64,000 nucleotides of DNA from Sepioteuthis lessoniana (GCA_963585895.1 OY757904.1:162136792-162200791), one strand, 5' to 3'; shown: positions 11,240 to 23,233, numbered from the stretch's first letter. Translations and numbers: made by a program. Notes: generated by a model not told the origin, from the sequence alone.

Positions 11240-11920
11240 ATAATTTTAGGAATTTATGCCTCGTACAGAAATACTTGTTGTCAGCAGAAGAATTATAATT
11301 CTTGTACACAATATCTTCATCGATGTTTTGCAGACAGATACAACTATAAGATCGTCAAACACGTTCACAATTTTTTATTAGTATAGAAAAAATATTCCCA
11401 AATTATCAATTGATAAATATTGTTCCCTAATCAACTCATTTTAAGCGGAAATATATTTTGTTTTATTTTACTTTTTCTTATCACATAAACATTATTCAAA
11501 GTAGAAAAAACAAAGTGACCCATTAAATATATTTCTATGTTTTATCTGTTTTTGATAAAACCTAAAACGATTTATGTTAACTAAGGTCAATAAGTGATGA
11601 TATTCATTTATCATCGACTTATTTAACTATGCAAATGATCCCCAAAATTCGAGGCAGTTATCTAATGATGGGTAGCTTCTGACTTTGTCAGAATAACGGT
11701 GGCTATGAGATGTGGCATGGAGTCTACGAAATGCTGCGGTCATAGTAAGGCACATTCTATGACTGTTCATAACTCAGTCATGTTTGTTGGGTGCGGCTAC
11801 GAGAAATTTAATGAGGTCTGCAACACATGCCAGACGTGCTAAATTGGGTTTTAAATTTGGCTAGAGCGAAAGCTTATGAAGTACATGGAAGTTAGTATAA
11901 TGTTCCTGGAACTACCATCG
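11240..11920. other. AT-rich intronic or intergenic spacer
   Basis: Nothing recognisable was seen. It lies upstream (minus sense) of the lectin-like exon. Confidence 0.35.
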
Positions 11921-11925
11921 TGTTA

Positions 11926-11974
11926 TTCGCATACCATAGCCAGATATGGTTACGTGTGAAACATACATATAATG

Positions 11975-12021
<47 letters not shown>

Positions 12022-12143
12022 CATAGGAATCTCGGAACACGAAAAACACTTACGACTTCTCAGTTCAGGTACGAAACTTTTTATTACCTCATCCTTACTA
12101 AACCCAAAGGCATAAAACGAAATCCCTCAACCATTATATTACA
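11926..12143 (-). repeat. 3' LTR of the non-autonomous element
   Basis: It shares the 5' start and the block GGTAATAAAAAGTTTCGTAC, CTGAACTGAGAAGTC with the other LTR. It lacks about 335 bases present there and carries its own (TA)n insertion at 11978-12018. Confidence 0.65.
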
Positions 12144-14322
12144 TGCCTTTCCCTCTACAAATAAAATCATTTGTCATCGATGATGACAAATTATTTTCCT
12201 AAACTAATGTACCGCTCTTCCCCATGTCGAACTGATCAACAAAATTTTGAGCAATACAATTTTAACAAAACAATACAACAAAAAACATGCATCAGTCCCA
12301 AACTCAAAAGTCATTGAAATAAAAGTGTTTGTATTGTCCTTCATTTTCTTGGGGGTTTTTTTCCCCTTTTTTTTTTCAAACACATTTTTGGGTTCTTTTT
12401 TCTCTTTTTCTTTTGGGTTTTTTTTTTTCAAATTTTTTTCAACAATCACTGGTTCGGCATGTATATTTTTTCAGTCTTTAATTTTTTTTTTTTTTGTTTA
12501 CTTTTTCTTTCACTCTCAGATCAATTGCTCATTATGTCTTTTACATTTTTGCTTTCCTTCTACATCCGTACTCATTACTTCTGACTTTATATCTCCTTCT
12601 CTAGTAATCTCTGTTATTAATTAATATACACATTTTAACCCTCCACAACTAAGCATAGCTCGTAATCAAACCAAGATAAATGTTTCCCCGTTTTTTCAAC
12701 ATTTGACCACCGTCAAACGGTCTATCTCTAATCTTTTCAGCAGCTTACGAGTACCCTTCTTTCTTATCTTCTTTCTTTTTTGCCTTAAAATATCCCGGGT
12801 GTTCTCTCCTAAACCACCCAAACTTTTTTTTAATTCAGCCAACAAAATTTCCCAATTCAAAACAATACAAAATCGGGTCCATGAATTTTCCAAACACATC
12901 CAATGAGATCACCAAAACTCTGCGCATATCTTAATTATCTCCAAACCCCTGTTTCCGTATATCTTCCCCAATAACAACCTCAAAACCCCACTCCAGAGAG
13001 GGAACTCACAAAATATCCGTCTGCCTCGTCAGACACAACAAAAAAAAATCTGTCTCTTTGTTGCTCTACCCCTATGGCGAGATTATTCGAGACCATTTTC
13101 AGTTGACAGGTCAACGATAAGTCCGAAGCATTCAACCGTGCCTCCGAATAGTCGGTATCGAGAAACATCCACAAAAAAACCGGCCTAATTCCACCAGCGC
13201 CAAAAATCGATTCTCCGAACTTCACAAATATCGAAACCTGTCCCAAACGTCTTAACTACAGATATGCGCAATCCTTGGATAAACCCCCGATGTGCGGATT
13301 CTCCAAGCTCCCGGATCAAAATTCTAATCTCTAATTTCCAATTATCATTCTGCTCGAACCACTAACAAGTTACCACAAAATTTTACTCACAAAAAAACCC
13401 GTTTACCATAGAATTCATTTATGAAAATATTGTTTACTATAAAATTTCATTCATAAAAATTGTTTACTATAAAAACGTCACTCAATATATTTGTCCACAC
13501 AGTGGCCATATTTCTTTCTTTTCTTTTCACTGCCTGCATATTTCCCTCTTAATCTTTCTTTTTCCTCCCTCACTACGATACAAAATCACACATAGCAGTA
13601 ATTGTCATTTTTCTATGCTTAGGGCTCGATCTTTTTTCTTTTTTTTTAAGTTATCTTCAATTTTATCCTTCTAAAAAGGCCCTTGTCATTAAAACTCATG
13701 TTTTCAACATTATCATCAATTTAAATTCTTTTTTCACAAACCCAAATATTAATTGACAGCAGAGAGATAAAGTTACACAATGAGCAAATACCTTCTTTTT
13801 ACTTTTTCTTTTCTTTTCATGCCTTTTTTTCTTCGCTGGTTGCAATCTCTTTTTTTCTTTTTTTTTTTTTTCCTTTTCCGCTCGCCTTCTTTTTCTTTTT
13901 CTTACATGCCTTTATTTTTTCTCTTGGAGTTGAGCTGTTTTCCTTCTTCTTCCTTTCTTTTTTTTTTCTGGGGGCCTTGCATCGACAGTTGTGTTTCTTC
14001 TTTTTTTCTTTCTGGGGGCGCCGCATTTTGTTTTTCTTGTTTTTGGCTTCTTTTTCTTTTCTTTTCATGCCTTTTTTTCTTTACTTCGCTGGTCTTCCTT
14101 TTTTTTTTTTTTTTTTTCATTCTTTTTTTCAACCACATTTTCTTAGAGTTGAGCTGTTTTTCTTCTTTTTTCTGGGGCCCTTGTTTTCTCTCTCTCCTTC
14201 CATCGCCTGAACAAGCCGCTTGAAATAGATCCCAAGTTCTTAGCCATTTTTCTGATCGTCTATTTGATACACGTGGAACCCAGTCGTAGCCATGCCATGA
14301 ACGACATGCCCAGCTCTGGCAC

Positions 14323-14325
<3 letters not shown>

Positions 14326-14369
<44 letters not shown>

Positions 14370-14844
14370 TAGCCATGATATGGCTATGTGTGAAACACGA
14401 AAAGCACTTATGACTTCTCAGTTCAGGTACGAAACTTTTTATTACCTTTGCGTTTAAAGGATCTTCGACATAAGGAGAGAGATACACATTCTTTCTATTC
14501 TGGCTTTTTCATCTGCACCCCATCACGTGCGACACCTGCCCAAGGCCTTTGCAAGCAAGCGAAAGTCAACCCTTCTCGTTCGGTGTCCAGTTCTCAACTC
14601 AACTCTGATTTTTTCAAAATTCCAAAATCCTCCGCGCGCTTCGGGTGCATGACGTCATTTGCACTTGCTAGCCCCATTTCCCATCTGGGGCTATTGTGAC
14701 ATCTCTGAGTGACACGTCCGCTCCGCGCGTGCGTGAACACCTGTGTTAATGCTGCACCGAAGTAACCCATGCACTGAGCCGAAAGGTTCTTAGTCTAACT
14801 AAATCCAAAGGCATAAAACGAAATCCCTCAGCCATTATATTACA
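14326..14844 (-). repeat. 5' LTR of the non-autonomous element
   Basis: This LTR is about 519 bases. It includes 14451-14785, which is missing from the other LTR and is noticeably GC-richer, with CG-rich runs such as CCGCTCCGCGCGTGCG on the plus strand. It could hold the promoter. It ends in a (TA)n tract beside the primer-binding site. Confidence 0.65.
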
Positions 14845-15054
14845 TTCGTGCGAAGAATGGTGAGGCCTTGGCTTATTTTTCTGGAACTAACCATCACCAC
14901 TAAGAATCATAGTGAACATAAATGGATTAAAATGGTCCAAAATTGATCTGTGGATATTGAACTGTCAAGACAGGATCAGATTTTATACGTGGTCTTTGGA
15001 AAGTCCAACTCGACCCAAACCACGAGTTCAGATTTAGCGGGATGAAAACACACA

Positions 15055-15056
15055 GC

Positions 15057-15097
<41 letters not shown>

Positions 15098-15125
15098 CAC
15101 CTCTCTCTTTCTCTACCTCTCTCTT
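15055..15125 (+). repeat. (CT)n microsatellite
   Basis: Interrupted CT repeats. The frame through it is a shadow. Confidence 0.95.
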
Positions 15126-15299
15126 TGCTTTTCGGTCTATTCCAAAGTACATTTGATTTCTTCTTTTCCGGTCTTGACAATGCTAAATAAATTTTTCGTT
15201 GTCATTTTCAAATGTTTTAAGATCATCAGTGTGGAGAAGATGGTTCAGTTTCATATTTCTTTTCGTTTAGCTATGACTACTGTCGTATAATAGATATCT

Positions 15300-15860
15300 G
15301 ACGGATTCTAACGGCATGTCAACTTGTCTAGGCTTATTCTATGCCTACAGGTAAGGGAACTGAGTTCATTCTACATTTATATTTACCTCTTTTGTGCAGT
15401 TGTTTCAAAAGACTTTCTTGCTCACTGTCATATTTTATCAAGTATTCCTATCTATTACAAATAATTGGCAAGCAGTTGTAAGGTTTCAAGTATCTCTATC
15501 TAATACTAATAATTATATAGTTTAAGTAATTATTTCTACTTAATAACCCTTTGCCTGTCCATTGTTATATGGTTTCAAGTAACTTATAATAATCTTCAGT
15601 AAACAATTATAGTTTCACGTAACTATTCTTATTACAAATAATATACAGTTTTAATGTATAAAGTATTCCTACCTAATAAAAATAGTTTTTAAACAGATCT
15701 ATTTGACCCAATAGATGGTAACCTAAAATGTACTACCGGGTCAGGATGGTACCCTAAAAGGTACTTCCGGGTCAGGATGAACGTGGGAGAAATGAAAGGG
15801 TACTGCACACTCCACTGTTTTTCAGAACTAAAGCTTCACCATCTGATATAGTTTAGTATT
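15300..15860 (+). repeat. Dispersed repeat C, copy 1 (hairpin head)
   Basis: It begins with ATTCTAACGGCATGTCAAC and a stem-loop TCTAGGC/GCCTA. It continues with blocks AGTATTCCTA(T/C), TATGGTTTCAAGTAACT, AGATCTATTTGA and a two-unit VNTR (GGTACC-CTAAAA type, 15716-15780). It ends at the block TCACCATCTGATATAGTTTAG. Repeat C copy 2 at 36235-37450 has the same order of blocks. Confidence 0.7.
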
Positions 15861-16319
15861 ATAGACAAGAGACACATATATCAGTAAGGCGCTAGTGCAA
15901 AATAAAAGAACGATGGTAATAATGAGTCCCCAAAGAAGATACCAATTTCTGACGTTGATTTGCCTCCTTGTTAACGAACCGCTTGACGAATAAAGTATTG
16001 AGCTAGTCATTATACTCTTCAAGCTCTCCGTGATAAATTTAATTGTTACTGTTCATACTCTTTGACTAAATAATTTCTTTATGTATTTCTCGGTTAGTTT
16101 TCTTTTTATTTTAGAAATGTACGATTCCGTTTTCGAGATTTTCAAGGTTTATCTCGTGTTGACTCTCTGATGGATTTCAAGATCTCATACATAAACTAAA
16201 TAATTTCTGTCAGGTTCATTAGATTTTTCAACTTTTTCTTTACCGAAGATTCAGTTAATTTCCACCCATGATACAGGTTCCTAGTGACACACTCATATTC
16301 AGCCCATTAGTAATTTATT

Positions 16320-16595
16320 TTACTAAAATATACTTCTCTATTCACATCATACATTCTTCTGTAAATTTCACTTGGTTTGAACTTCCCAGCCATCATAAAT
16401 TTGATAAAAGAACCCCGTTCAAGTCTGGAACATTCTGATTTGACATCATTTTGAATAGCCTCAAAACAAATAATTTTCTGAAAAAAGTTATTTTGCTTTT
16501 TAAAAAAGATTCTGCTTATTTATTGAATGAACCTTGTATATTAATTATCAAGAATTTATACAAAAAAATTAACATAGAAATTTGGGGTTCAGCCA
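16320..16595 (+). repeat. Dispersed repeat A, copy 2
   Basis: Same block order and orientation as 3541-3870, ending near AAATTTG(G/A)G. No coding capacity. Confidence 0.6.
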
Positions 16596-16599
16596 TTTT

Positions 16600-19150
16600 T
16601 TAAAAAGGTCATATAAGGCAATGTTGCTGTTGAAGCTCGTTATGAATTAAATATTTAAGTAAACATGTAAATAAACTTAGTAAATGCGCTGGTTGTTTTT
16701 GCTTCTTTGTTGGGTTTTTAGTTTTGTTTTGTTTTGTTTTGTTTTTGTTTTGTTTTTGTTTTTTCTAATGATAGTTGCATGAATTTTACTGGAAAACATT
16801 AAAATAATTCAGTTTTTTTTTTTTCAATTTACTTTATATATAATCCTGCATAAGCCGACCGTTGATTTATGGTCACAATATCATTAATTTAAATCAACTT
16901 TTGACCCACGTCCTTCCTATTTATTATTTTCTTCAGCTTATACAAATTTTTTTCTTTAAAATAAAATCTTTAAAATTTTCCCTGCACCAAAGTATATATA
17001 TTTATTACTTAATAGTCTTTGTCTAAATAGTTACGTCTGCCTTCAGTTTTTGATAATCTAAATAAATAATGGTATGACTAACAACCGAGAACTTGCTGAT
17101 ATTCAGGTTCAGTCTTTCAATGGGGTGATTTGTTGTTTTATTTGTTTGTTTGTTTGTTTGTTTTTCTTTTGTGTGGATGCCCGATGTTTTCCATTGTCAT
17201 AACCCATGGGATGGGATAATCTAATTAGTTGTGCAGACTTATTCATGCACTTCGTATATGTTGAGGAGGGGATTCATAAACGCAAGAGCATATCCACCAA
17301 TTGATGCACAATGTATGCTGGAGGTTTAGGGAACTTGACCTCCATCCTTTTTGTTGTTATTGCTGAAGGACGATTAAATCTCGAGCAAATTTCGTACATA
17401 CATTTCAAACGAGTACCACTGCAGTTTCAACAGTTTCCAACCCGTCAAATCTCAGTTCTACTATTTTCAGCAATGTGCTGAGTATGCCAATCATTGTGGA
17501 TATTTTTCTAACCCCTATGTTCCATTGCTTTCAGTTTCTGAGTGAAATGCTGTGATTCTTCCGAATTTTCTTTTTCTTTTTCCTCCCGTGGGGTCCGCAG
17601 TTACACCCAACTGTAAAATCTAAAAGATTTTCCCTTGTCTACGTTAGGTTTTCCCGCTAAAATCGAATTGTCGGCAGGGTTAGTATGGGTGTGGTTGGTC
17701 TACATATAAAATGCTGGAATATCTTTCTTTTTTTAATTTTCAATGGTAGCCCTAGCTTTGTAATGATACTGTTTACATACATGTTCGAACCCAAGTCATA
17801 ATTTTCAGTGAATTATCATTCATACTCAATCGAACATGTTTTCTGTTAATTTTGAAACTCCCAACTGAATTCCTTTTTGTCATTAAACGTCACATTATTT
17901 TCTCCACAAAAAAGACATTGTTGTTTTTTCTAGACTTTGTTTTCGCTTTGATATAATTCATTTGATCTGGGATATACCTATACTGAGATCTATTTCTCTT
18001 TTTATGTGTCCTCTGTGTAAACATGTTGATTTTTTTTAATCTACTATAGTTTCTCTCTTTCTCAGTTATTTTTGCTGAAGTCATTGCTTGTTTTGAAATT
18101 TTATTTTTCCGTGAGAATACAGTCGTGTCTCGTTTCTTTTTCCTTGAAGTCTGTTGGTTATCATCTATGGGGTAGAAGGTAAAGATTTCTTTGGGTTCAT
18201 CTAGTTTTCAGCTAATCAACACTTACACTTTGGGGTCTTTTAAAGTGGTGATCCAGATAAAATGTTCGTTCGACAGTACTTAATTTCAAAGATCAGGCAA
18301 AAACCGATCATTTCAGAAATAGCTCAAAGATTGAACCTTTGAAAATAAAATAAAATATTCTTTTTTTGGGTACTTCATTTTAATCATATCAATTTAAGAG
18401 CAAAAGAAAAAATACTTTAATGAACAGTTTAATATATTTTTAAAGAATGATAAAATAGTAATATACGGTAAAATATGCAAATAAAAAAGGTAAAAATAAA
18501 AAAAGACATACCGTAGCAAAAGGTAAAGTAAATGGAAAGAAGAAAACAGTCCAGTAGCAGCAAATGATTCATTGTTGACCATCTGATGGATTCACCTTCT
18601 ATCACGTCAACTGACAAATAATTTTTGTTGATTGACCAATCAGATCAACAGCTCCACTGATAAGCGAAACGTTTTTTCAATTCAAATTATAAAGACACTA
18701 CTGATAAAAATAATATGATCACATACTATTCTCAAATTGCTCGTTGATATCCTGTTAGAAACAAAAGTAAAATTTGAATAGTAACTTAGATATTCGATGA
18801 GATATTTTACGCTACAATTCAAATATCTAAAACAATTGCAAATTCTGTTTGAATAATTTATAAACAAAGCGACATTTACTAGCTTTTTTGTTTTTGTTCT
18901 GTTTTGTTTTGTTTTTAGTATATGCACTAATTGTTAGTCAAAGGTTCGGCCAATTTAAGGCGCCATACTAATCATGTTCCCTATTTCCAGCGTGATTTCT
19001 AGATTTTAAAAATGTCATTTCTTGTGATACCAGAAAAACTCAGAACCATTAGACAGATCTACAGAAAATACTCCAGAATTTGCGCTACATTCTTTGAGTA
19101 ATTACCATTTTATAAATATCCTTTTTTATATTTTCTTTTTAAATAGAGGA
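16600..19150. other. AT-rich spacer with simple repeats
   Basis: (TTTTG)n runs are at 16718-16760 and 18890-18917, and (TTTG)n at 17139-17164. Open frames are short and low in complexity. No gene or mobile element was recognised. Confidence 0.45.
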
Positions 19151-19216
19151 ATTATATTGTGACTTGAATTAATATGATCAGAAAATCCGGAGAACACTTA
19201 CGTACAACACACGGAA

Positions 19217-19261
19217 ACGCTGGACAGCTGTTTCGACCTTATTAGGTCTCATCAGCAGTGT
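19217..19261 (-). ncRNA. Hammerhead ribozyme, copy 1 (intact core)
   Basis: Minus strand order: stem I ACACTG, core CTGATGA, stem II GACCT-AATA-AGGTC (5 base pairs), core GAAA, self-complementary stem III CAGCTG, cleavage triplet GTC (its G shared with stem III), stem I partner CAGCGT. All conserved hammerhead core bases are present. Stem I has one A-C mismatch. The very short stem III is like that of retroelement-borne hammerheads (schistosome satellite and Penelope types). Cleavage is predicted after the base at plus 19223. Confidence 0.75.
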
Positions 19262-19621
19262 ATAACGTGATCTCCACCACTGGAGATCGAACCAGCGACC
19301 ACAGATTCCAGAGCCGAAATTCCACAACTGAGCCACCAATTCATATCGCACACAAGTGACCCCAAATTAACTAGTCATGGTAATTGCTCGGGCCAATTAA
19401 CCTGAATGCGTCTTGCAAGTTACATCCGTACTCTTTACAAAGGACACGGTCACCTCCAGGGCCATGTCTTCCCAAGAGGATTAGAAATACGCATCCGCAT
19501 AATTATTATAACCTCAAGGGGGGCAAGGATATAGATCTATATTTTCTTTTTTGTTTTTATATTGTGAATTGAATTACTATAACCAGAAAATCTGGCGAAC
19601 ACTTACATACAATACACAGAA

Positions 19622-19666
19622 ACACTGGACAACTATTTCGACCTAATTAGGTCTCATCAGCAGAGT
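19622..19666 (-). ncRNA. Hammerhead ribozyme, copy 2 (intact core)
   Basis: Minus strand: ACTCTG, CTGATGA, stem II GACCT-AATT-AGGTC, GAAA, TAGTTG, TC, CAGTGT. The core is intact. Stem I has one mismatch. Stem III is weaker than in copy 1. The tRNA-like head is missing from this copy. Confidence 0.65.
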
Positions 19667-19898
19667 ATACTATGATCTCCACCGCTTAGGAAGACGTGGC
19701 TCTGGAGGTGGCTGTGTCCTCTGTTAAGAGTACGGATGTAACTTGCAAGACGCATTCGGGTTAATTGGGCGCGCAATTACCATGACTAGTTAATTTGGAG
19801 TCACTTCCGTGCTATATGAACTCGTGGCTTAGTTTTAGAGTTTTAGCTTTGCAATCTGTGGTCGCTGGTTCGATCTCCAGTAGTGGAGATCATGGTAT

Positions 19899-19943
19899 AC
19901 ACTGTTGATGAGATCTAGTAAGGTCAAAATAGCTGTCCAGTGT
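19899..19943 (+). ncRNA. Hammerhead ribozyme, copy 3 (core mutated)
   Basis: Plus strand: ACACTG, TTGATGA, stem II GATCT-AGTA-AGGTC (one G-T pair), AAAA, TAGCTG, TC, CAGTGT. Stem I is a perfect six base pairs. The first core C is T and the core G of GAAA is A, so catalysis is probably lost. Confidence 0.6.
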
Positions 19944-20279
19944 TTCCGTGCATAAATGTTCGTCGGATTTCTGGTCATCGTAATTGAATTCACAATATCC
20001 TTTTTTTATTTATACACACACACACTCACACGCGCATGCATGTGTGTGTGCGCGCACATAGTCCTGGTCACCATCATTGGCACCCTTTCATTATCTTTTT
20101 TTTTACTATATCTTCAGAAATAAACGAAAAATTACCAAATTAAGAAAAACCTCTTTTATTATTTGCTGTTCTTTATCAACCATGAGTTGTCAATAGACCA
20201 AAACTGTTTTATTCGATTCGCTTTTTTTCTTTTTTTCGACAGATATTCTACATTATGTACTGAAATTTCATGGGTGCCA

Positions 20280-20309
20280 ATAATTGTAATCAGGATTATA
20301 TATATATAT

Positions 20310-20357
<48 letters not shown>

Positions 20358-20410
20358 GATTATTATATATATATATATTATATACGATTATACGATAATA
20401 TACGATTATG
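20280..20410 (+). repeat. (TA)n microsatellite cluster
   Basis: Interrupted TA runs with TACGATTA interruptions. Confidence 0.9.
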
Positions 20411-20515
20411 TAAATAATTATTTTGATTATGTAAAAGATGGAAATGAATTCGACAGTATGAAGAAAATAGAAAAACAAAGTAATCCATTAGTGATGAATT
20501 TATTATAAAGTAAAA

Positions 20516-20562
20516 TCAACATTAAAACGTTTCGGTTTTAGTAAACCTTCATCTGGACCTAA
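20516..20562 (-). ncRNA. Hammerhead-like motif at left Penelope end
   Basis: Minus strand: CAGATGA (consensus CTGATGA, one change), stem II AGGTTT-ACT-AAAACC, GAAA, stem III CGTT-TTA-ATG, then TT. Stem I pairs AGGTC with GATTT using wobbles. It is mutated and probably inactive. Confidence 0.5.
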
Positions 20563-20746
20563 AGATGGTGGAACAAGTTTTGCTAGAACAACAAGGGTTG
20601 TTTTAATAAAATACAATAACAAGAGGAACTGGGACAATACAGAGCATGTAAAAGAGTCATCCGACGAGACGGAGAATATACCAACAATATTCTCCGCCGA
20701 AATAAATTTATTATGATGGTTTAACCGAGTTTGTCTCCATTTAATT

Positions 20747-20759
<13 letters not shown>

Positions 20760-20809
<50 letters not shown>

Positions 20810-21237
20810 TTACATTCTATTTAAAGATTAAATCGGATTATACTATAATGACAGTATTTTATACATCTCCAATAGTGATAATCCTAAGTGTTCTAGTATA
20901 AAGAAAAAGATTATAAGAGTGTTTAAATTCTTAGATTTTAAAATTGAAATTTCTTCTAATATTAAAATAGCTAATTTTCTAGACGTTACACTTAACCTCT
21001 CAGACAACTCTTATAGGCCATTCCTTAAAACAAACCAATATTCCTCCTATATTAATGTAAATTATAATCACCTAATTTCTATAATTAAACAAGTCCCGAT
21101 AGCTGTTAATACGAGAATAAGGAAATTATCATCAAATGAGAAAATCTTCCAAGAAAGTAATAAAATGTATACTGAAGCCCTCAATAATAGTGGTTTTAAA
21201 GAACAGTTTACTTATCTAAAGCCAAAAAAATTAAACC

Positions 21238-21285
<48 letters not shown>

Positions 21286-21430
21286 TAATTTATATAAAGA
21301 TAAAAACAACAGATAATCGAAATATTAAAGTAAAATGTCATAAAAGTAGAAAAAGGAAACATGTGGTTCAACCAACCTTTTAGTAAACTTGCTAATAAAA
21401 GGATGAGAAAATATATATTTTTAATTAATA
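20760..21430 (+). pseudogene. Penelope-like reverse transcriptase, C-terminal part
   Basis: The frame from about 20860 reads NSDNPKCSSIKKKIIRVF, then FLDFKIEISSNIKIANFLDV, TLNLSDNSYRPFLKTNQYSS and NTRIRKLSSNEKIFQESN. The FLDVT(L/F)NL and R(I/L)(R/S)KLSSNE blocks are characteristic of the thumb side of Penelope-like reverse transcriptases. An (AAT)n run at 21238-21285 codes an Asn-rich linker in one frame, followed by RKRKHVVQPTFSKLA. The catalytic palm is missing, replaced upstream by a TA repeat. Confidence 0.7.
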
Positions 21431-21499
21431 GTTAAACGCTTCAACTAGTATAATATATGACAAAAAATATCTAATGGGAAAACCTTAAAAATTAGTTAT

Positions 21500-22320
21500 T
21501 CCTGCACGAATAATTTTTTTAGATAATTGACTCTCATAATACGGAAGTAATTAGAAAATATTATAACCTGGACGTGGCTAAGAAAAGGAAACTTTAAAAG
21601 AGAAACAGAATCTCTCCAAATAGCAGTACAAAACAATGCCATAAGAACCAATCAAAGCGAGAATAGATAAGACGCAGCAAAATAGCAAATGTAGACTATG
21701 CGGGGACAGAGATGAAACTATTTATCAGATAATAAGCGAATGCAGCAAATTAGCACAGAAGGAGTTTTAGACTAGACACGACTGGGCGGGGAAGGTGATC
21801 CACTGGGAAAAGTGCAAGAAATTTAAATTTGACCATACCAACAAATGGTATATGCACAACCGAGCAGCGCTGTCCTGGAGAATGTGACACACACGAACAT
21901 GGGACTTTGCCATACAAACGGATCACCTGATCTCGGCCAGACGACCAGACCAAATAATGATCAACAAAAAAAAAAAGAACTTGCAAAATTGTAGATTTTA
22001 CTGTCCCGGCTGACCATAGAATAAAACTGAAAGGAAGTGAAAAGAAGTACCGCGACCTTGCTAGTGAATTGAAAAAAACCATTGAACATAAAGGTGACAA
22101 TTATACCAATCGTGATTGGTGCATTCGGTAGAGTAACTAAAGGACTATTAAAGGGACTGGAGGATGTGGAAGTTGGAGAACGAGTGGAGACCATTAAAAC
22201 TACAGCACGATTGAGAACGGCCAGAACGCTGAGAAGAGTCCTGGAGACTTGAGGAGACTTGTTTTCACTCAAACTGCAAGGAAAGCCCATCAGCTGACGC
22301 TGGTGTGAAAAACTCTAAAG

Positions 22321-22365
<45 letters not shown>
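21500..22365 (+). mobile_element. LINE 3' end inserted in the Penelope element, (AAT)n tail
   Basis: Broken + frames read RKGNFKRETESLQIAVQ, then NSKCRLCGDRDETIYQIISE (a CxxC-x-H/C-type zinc-knuckle region), CSKLAQKEF, RHDWAGKVIHWEKCKKFKFD and FAIQTDHLISARRPDQI. They end in CKIVDFTVPADHRIKLKG. This is the C-terminal domain of a non-LTR retrotransposon. The copy has stops and ends in (AAT)n at 22322-22365, immediately followed by the resumed Penelope frame. Confidence 0.65.
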
Positions 22366-22366
<1 letters not shown>

Positions 22367-22580
22367 TGTAAATCTAAAATTAATTGTCCTGTGAATGTAG
22401 AATGTAATTTGAAAAATGTTGTGTATCAAGCTACTATTTTTCCAAAGGAAAATGTAAAAGATAAAAAAATATATGTTGAAATTTCGTCGGTAAAATGGAA
22501 GTTAAGATATAATAATCATATTCATTCTTTCTCTCATAAATTAGAATTTGAATTTATATTAAGAATTTTTACTCTATAAT
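22366..22580 (+). pseudogene. Penelope-like GIY-YIG nuclease domain
   Basis: The frame reads NCKSKINCPVNVECNLKNVV, YQATIFPKEN, KKIYVEISSVKWKLRYNNHI and HSFSHK. It matches the C-x3-INCP-x4-C-x4-VVYQA cysteine region and the Y(I/V)G-x5-K-R-NNH-SF core. The second Gly of the YIG box is replaced (YVE), so the nuclease is probably dead. Confidence 0.65.
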
Positions 22581-23169
22581 TATAATTTGGGTTGGGGGAG
22601 GAATTTACCATAATTAACATTAGTTTTAGATTGTTTTTGATCATTTTAATGATAAAAATTGATGTTCTAAAATCAGATATGTCTGAATAATTTTTATATA
22701 TATATATAAATGTTTGAATTTTTGACATGTATTATTGTAACTGTAAATTTTGCCTCTGTTAAATTTGAAATATGATGAAACCGGATGTAGTTTTACATGC
22801 CATAATTATTTGATATTTATTGTTACTTGAAGGTTAAGACTTGCTTTGATACATTGGAGAAATAAAGGGTTTTTTCCTAGTCTGGTTGGGAACGTGAAAA
22901 AAATATATTTTAATCCATTTCTTGTTTAATCTGAAGAAGTCCTGTTAATTTTTAGAGCATTGATTTATATCAATGCTTTCAACGGTATGGAAATAAATTT
23001 ATCATCTTAATGTGACCGATTGTTGTTTTTTAAGAGAAAATTATTTACTCTGTGGATTTTATTTACATTGAGCTCTTCACCGGGATTATTTAAATTTAAT
23101 ATTCTATTTTTTAATATCTCATTGGTCCTGACGAATTATTACCTACTACGGATTTACTGGATTGAATAT

Positions 23170-23233
<64 letters not shown>

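Larger units (their letters stand above)
11926..14844 (-). mobile_element. Non-autonomous LTR retrotransposon, about 2.9 kb
   Basis: On the minus strand both LTRs begin TGTAATATAATGG, then TGAGGGATTTCGTTTTATGCC. The 5' LTR is followed by TGGTGCCAGAGCTG (plus 14311-14324), a TGG-initial primer-binding-site candidate. The 3' LTR is preceded by the purine run GTAGAGGGAAAGGCA (plus 12144-12158), a polypurine tract. The internal 2.15 kb is strongly purine-rich on the coding strand (lysine-rich frames) and contains no reverse transcriptase, protease or integrase. An 88-codon minus frame at 12980-13246 is the only non-low-complexity one, and I cannot identify it. Flanks share CGAA, consistent with a partly decayed target duplication. 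Confidence 0.7.
19155..20005. repeat. Large inverted repeat of a tRNA-like, ribozyme-bearing element
   Basis: The left arm (19155-19480, element on minus strand) and right arm (19690-20003, element on plus strand) are inverted copies of about 310 bases. A partial third minus copy (19563-19688) lies between them. Each full copy has a tRNA-like head: an A-box-like TGGCTCAGTTGTGG on minus at 19322-19335 and a B-box-like GGTTCGATCTCC on minus at 19282-19293, repeated on plus at 19868-19879. A hammerhead ribozyme motif follows. A shared leader with GAGTACGGATGTAACTTGC and TTACCATGACTAGTTAAT precedes the head. This looks like a Pol III-type short retroelement whose copies form a palindrome. Confidence 0.75.

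Noticed and set aside
13780..14223. 147-codon phenylalanine-rich + frame and lysine-rich minus frames
   Set aside because: They derive from the pyrimidine/purine-rich interior of the LTR element and have no domain.
15828..16022. Minus-strand frame with a membrane helix (WYLLWGLIITIVLLF)
   Set aside because: It could be a type II signal-anchor exon for the lectin-like exon at 11.2 kb. The only donor-like site gives the wrong phase, and its end lies in dispersed repeat C.
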